Source: Ophiothrix spiculata
Lineage: Eukaryota > Echinodermata > Ophiuroidea > Amphilepidida > Ophiotrichidae
NCBI GenBank assembly: GCA_000969725.1
Contig: JXSR01S047903.1
DNA length: 31,759 nucleotides
Direction: 5' to 3' (one strand)
Part shown: one piece after another, positions 29,938 through 31,759 of the stretch
How the letters are laid out: each line of letters opens with the position of its first letter
Position numbering within the stretch: position 1 is the first letter of the stretch
Translations under genes and position numbers: made by a program
Notes under the pieces: generated by a model
Told to the model about the DNA's origin: nothing
The model's database searches: none
What the model saw: only the letters and a program-made list of their open reading frames with translations

Positions 29938-31280
29938 GCACTGTAGTGCACAGACACAATAACTTAATTATTTAGAAACATGCCTATTAATCCCTGGACA
30001 TAAGCCTATATAATGGAAAATCCGTCTGTTCAAGTGTGAATAATGTTTAGCTTAATTAATTTCTTCACCGTTATCATTTAACCAGAAAGTGGCACAATTT
30101 GTTTTGGGTTGCGAATTGACAACAACAAATTATATAAAACAAACAGTATTGGAATGATTGGTCTTTAATACCGGTATGGTACCCAAAATGACTTTCTTAC
30201 AATAAGATGTAATATTGAAAACAAGTCTTTTTCGATTGTACCATTTTATAGAGACAAGTGTATTGTTAGAGGTACTAATTCTGAACAACTTTTGGCTGGG
30301 GATACAAGAAAGAGTAAAATTTTCATTTTGAAATCGTCTGATTAAACTCAAAATTGCAAGTCAACTCAGGGCGCATCACACTAGAATTTACTCGTTAGTT
30401 CTAACCGTAATTACAAGTTTGAATTCGTACGCAACCAGTAAACGTGAACGCAAACTTAACATTCTGGTATTGTGTTGAGGATGAGGACTCGAGGAGGCAC
30501 TTTTCTGCCGGCAATTGCCGGAATGAGTAAAATCAGCTTAGTGAATTCTGTTTTGAAAAGATCTATAATACCAAGTTATTCCATGCAGGTCAGAAACTAG
30601 ATATCCCTATTTACTAAGTCTAACACGTCATCATGATGTCACAAGTCCACACTGTACAAGTCAGATGTGATTTGATATTTGCTTGGTATAGGTTTACACA
30701 GGTTCCATTTAATAAATTGATATCTTAATTAACAAAATGAACAAATATGCTAATAAAAGATTGAAGCAATCCTTCGCCAATAATATGTTGTCTATGTTTT
30801 GTTTATAAAGCTGGATACCTCCATGATGTATTCCGCTAGATACAGACTGTTGAAAGCAGGGAAAAACCCTTCTTAAGAGTGATAACCACTTTGACATCCT
30901 CTAGGGTGATTAAATATGCTTAAAAGATGAACATGGTTATTCTTGAATTCTCAACCTGTGGTAAATATGATAACAATGCTTTTTTTTGTTAAAAACAAAC
31001 TGAAAACAAGAATGAAAAACGTATTAATATAGCAACATTGATAAATGAAGAAGCCTTATTCATTTGTCTTCAATTCAAACATTGTGTCTTAATGCAAGAT
31101 ATATTACATACACTAGTAATAGTGGTACCAGGTTACCATAATCTACTTTTGTTTACCCCGGAATGGGTGTTTTTGCACCACTCCCTAAATTTGTTTGAGC
31201 CGGATCCACTAACTTGGTTTTGCTACTAATGAGCATTTATAATGGTCCACCCCTATCTAACCAAAATAACAAAACATCGA
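29938..31280. other. AT-rich stretch, nothing recognised
   Basis: The perfect palindrome CCGGCAATTGCCGG lies at 30508-30521. No gene supported. Confidence 0.5.
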
Positions 31281-31360
31281 CCTAGGCGTTACGTAATTAT
31301 GACATGATAAAGTACTGGTGATAGGACAAATTATGACCGAGGGCAAAAATGACGACCAAA
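31281..31360. repeat. Dispersed TTACGT-ATTATGAC-TATAAAG repeat, copy B
   Basis: CCTAGGCGTTACGTAATTAT then GACATGATAAAGTACT aligns with 5911-5947; a looser match continues to GGCAAAAATGACGAC. See copy A. Confidence 0.5.
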
Positions 31361-31675
31361 ATCAAAGGTTTGCGGTAAATCTTCTTTTATATAAAATAAA
31401 AGAAGCGATAATTTATTATTTAAGTTTATTTTTAAAACTGGTGGTTTAAAATTCCACAGGGCCTCACCATCACCCCTACACGTTAACTTTGTGGCATACC
31501 TTACCCACATCAACATTTAGTTGTCCCCCGATTTTTTTTTATCAAATGCCTAAAAAGAATGTAATAAAGATTACCTGAACAAATGATTTTTGTCAGTTTA
31601 TTCTAAGGGATTTTTTTCGAGGGATCAATTCTAGGGAGGTGTTCTAAAGTATTCCGTTTATCTGTTTTCCAAATT
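31361..31675. other. AT-rich stretch, nothing recognised
   Basis: Short inverted T/A-rich words near 31382-31402 only. No gene supported. Confidence 0.45.
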
Positions 31676-31677
31676 AG

Positions 31678-31759
31678 CAGGGCTTCGAAATCCACGGGAG
31701 CACGGGAGCGCCGCTCCCAGGAAAAAATCACGACTGGCAGAAAAAAAAATGAGGCAGTC
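31678..31759. repeat. GGGAGC palindrome module, cut by the window edge
   Basis: AGGGCTTCGAAATCC is followed by CACGGGAG, CACGGGAG and the hairpin GGGAGCGCCGCTCCC (31704-31718). The layout (a G-GCT-CGAA-T lead, then a palindrome with repeated half sites) recalls the GGTTGTCCG module near 2870, though the palindrome sequence differs. It continues beyond the window. Confidence 0.4.

Noticed and set aside
1-31759. Bacterial or phage system, CRISPR array or toxin-antitoxin module
   Set aside because: No operon-like coding density, no ribosome-binding-site pattern, no regular repeat-spacer array; the retroelements are of animal type.

Overview
The window looks like non-coding, transposon-rich nuclear DNA from an invertebrate animal. 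It is strongly AT-rich on both strands and has no long open reading frame. It carries decayed reverse transcriptases of two animal retroelement types (APE-type non-LTR elements and Penelope-like elements), many short inverted-repeat elements, splice-donor-like sites, TATA-like sites, and one run of N (21138-21264) typical of a scaffolded eukaryotic assembly. The word ACATGTA recurs often, which I associate with bivalve genomes, so a marine mollusc is my best guess; no marker gene in the window settles this. I see no bacterial-type operon, CRISPR array, rRNA or intact tRNA, and I cannot support any intact protein-coding gene.

Layout. 1-600 is AT-rich with a short degenerate tandem repeat. 604-1966 is a foldback-type element with long inverted arms and a 5'-truncated non-LTR retrotransposon (minus strand) in its loop. 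2870-3290 holds two copies of an unusual GGTTGTCCG palindrome module. 3703-4149 is a short inverted-repeat element. 6120-6440 is an island of GC-rich repeat. 6720-7534 is a 5'-truncated Penelope-like element (GIY-YIG end, minus strand) preceded by an inverted copy of its own 3' end. Right next to it, 7556-7932 is a short element with C/G-run ends and a perfect 8-bp target duplication. A second, smaller Penelope-like fragment lies in the opposite orientation at 10148-10362.

The centre (about 13375-19440) is a diverged tandem duplication of a unit of about 2.6 kb. Both copies keep several short exon-like segments and a TATA-box-like core. Copy 2 carries three short inverted-repeat elements (16551-16761, 18033-18286, 19196-19353) that copy 1 lacks, so copy 1 serves as the empty-site reference. 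The exon-like segments read as pieces of a broken gene family; one has a weak resemblance to a death-effector-type fold, which is only a hypothesis.

The right third has a nested inverted-repeat structure (19921-20573), the N gap, several dispersed short repeats, a 181-bp hairpin element (26032-26212), a 987-bp long-armed foldback element with TA flanks (27609-28595), and a second truncated non-LTR retrotransposon on the plus strand (29071-29937). A short hairpin module at the right edge (31680 to the end) resembles in layout the module near 2880.

There is no set of genes working together here. The main interest is the record of nested transposition and of a tandem duplication that dates some insertions relative to others. 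I did not find a convincing undescribed functional system. The items most worth checking are the duplicated exon-like unit, the inverted-flank Penelope copy, the C/G-ended element with 8-bp target duplication, and the GGTTGTCCG modules.
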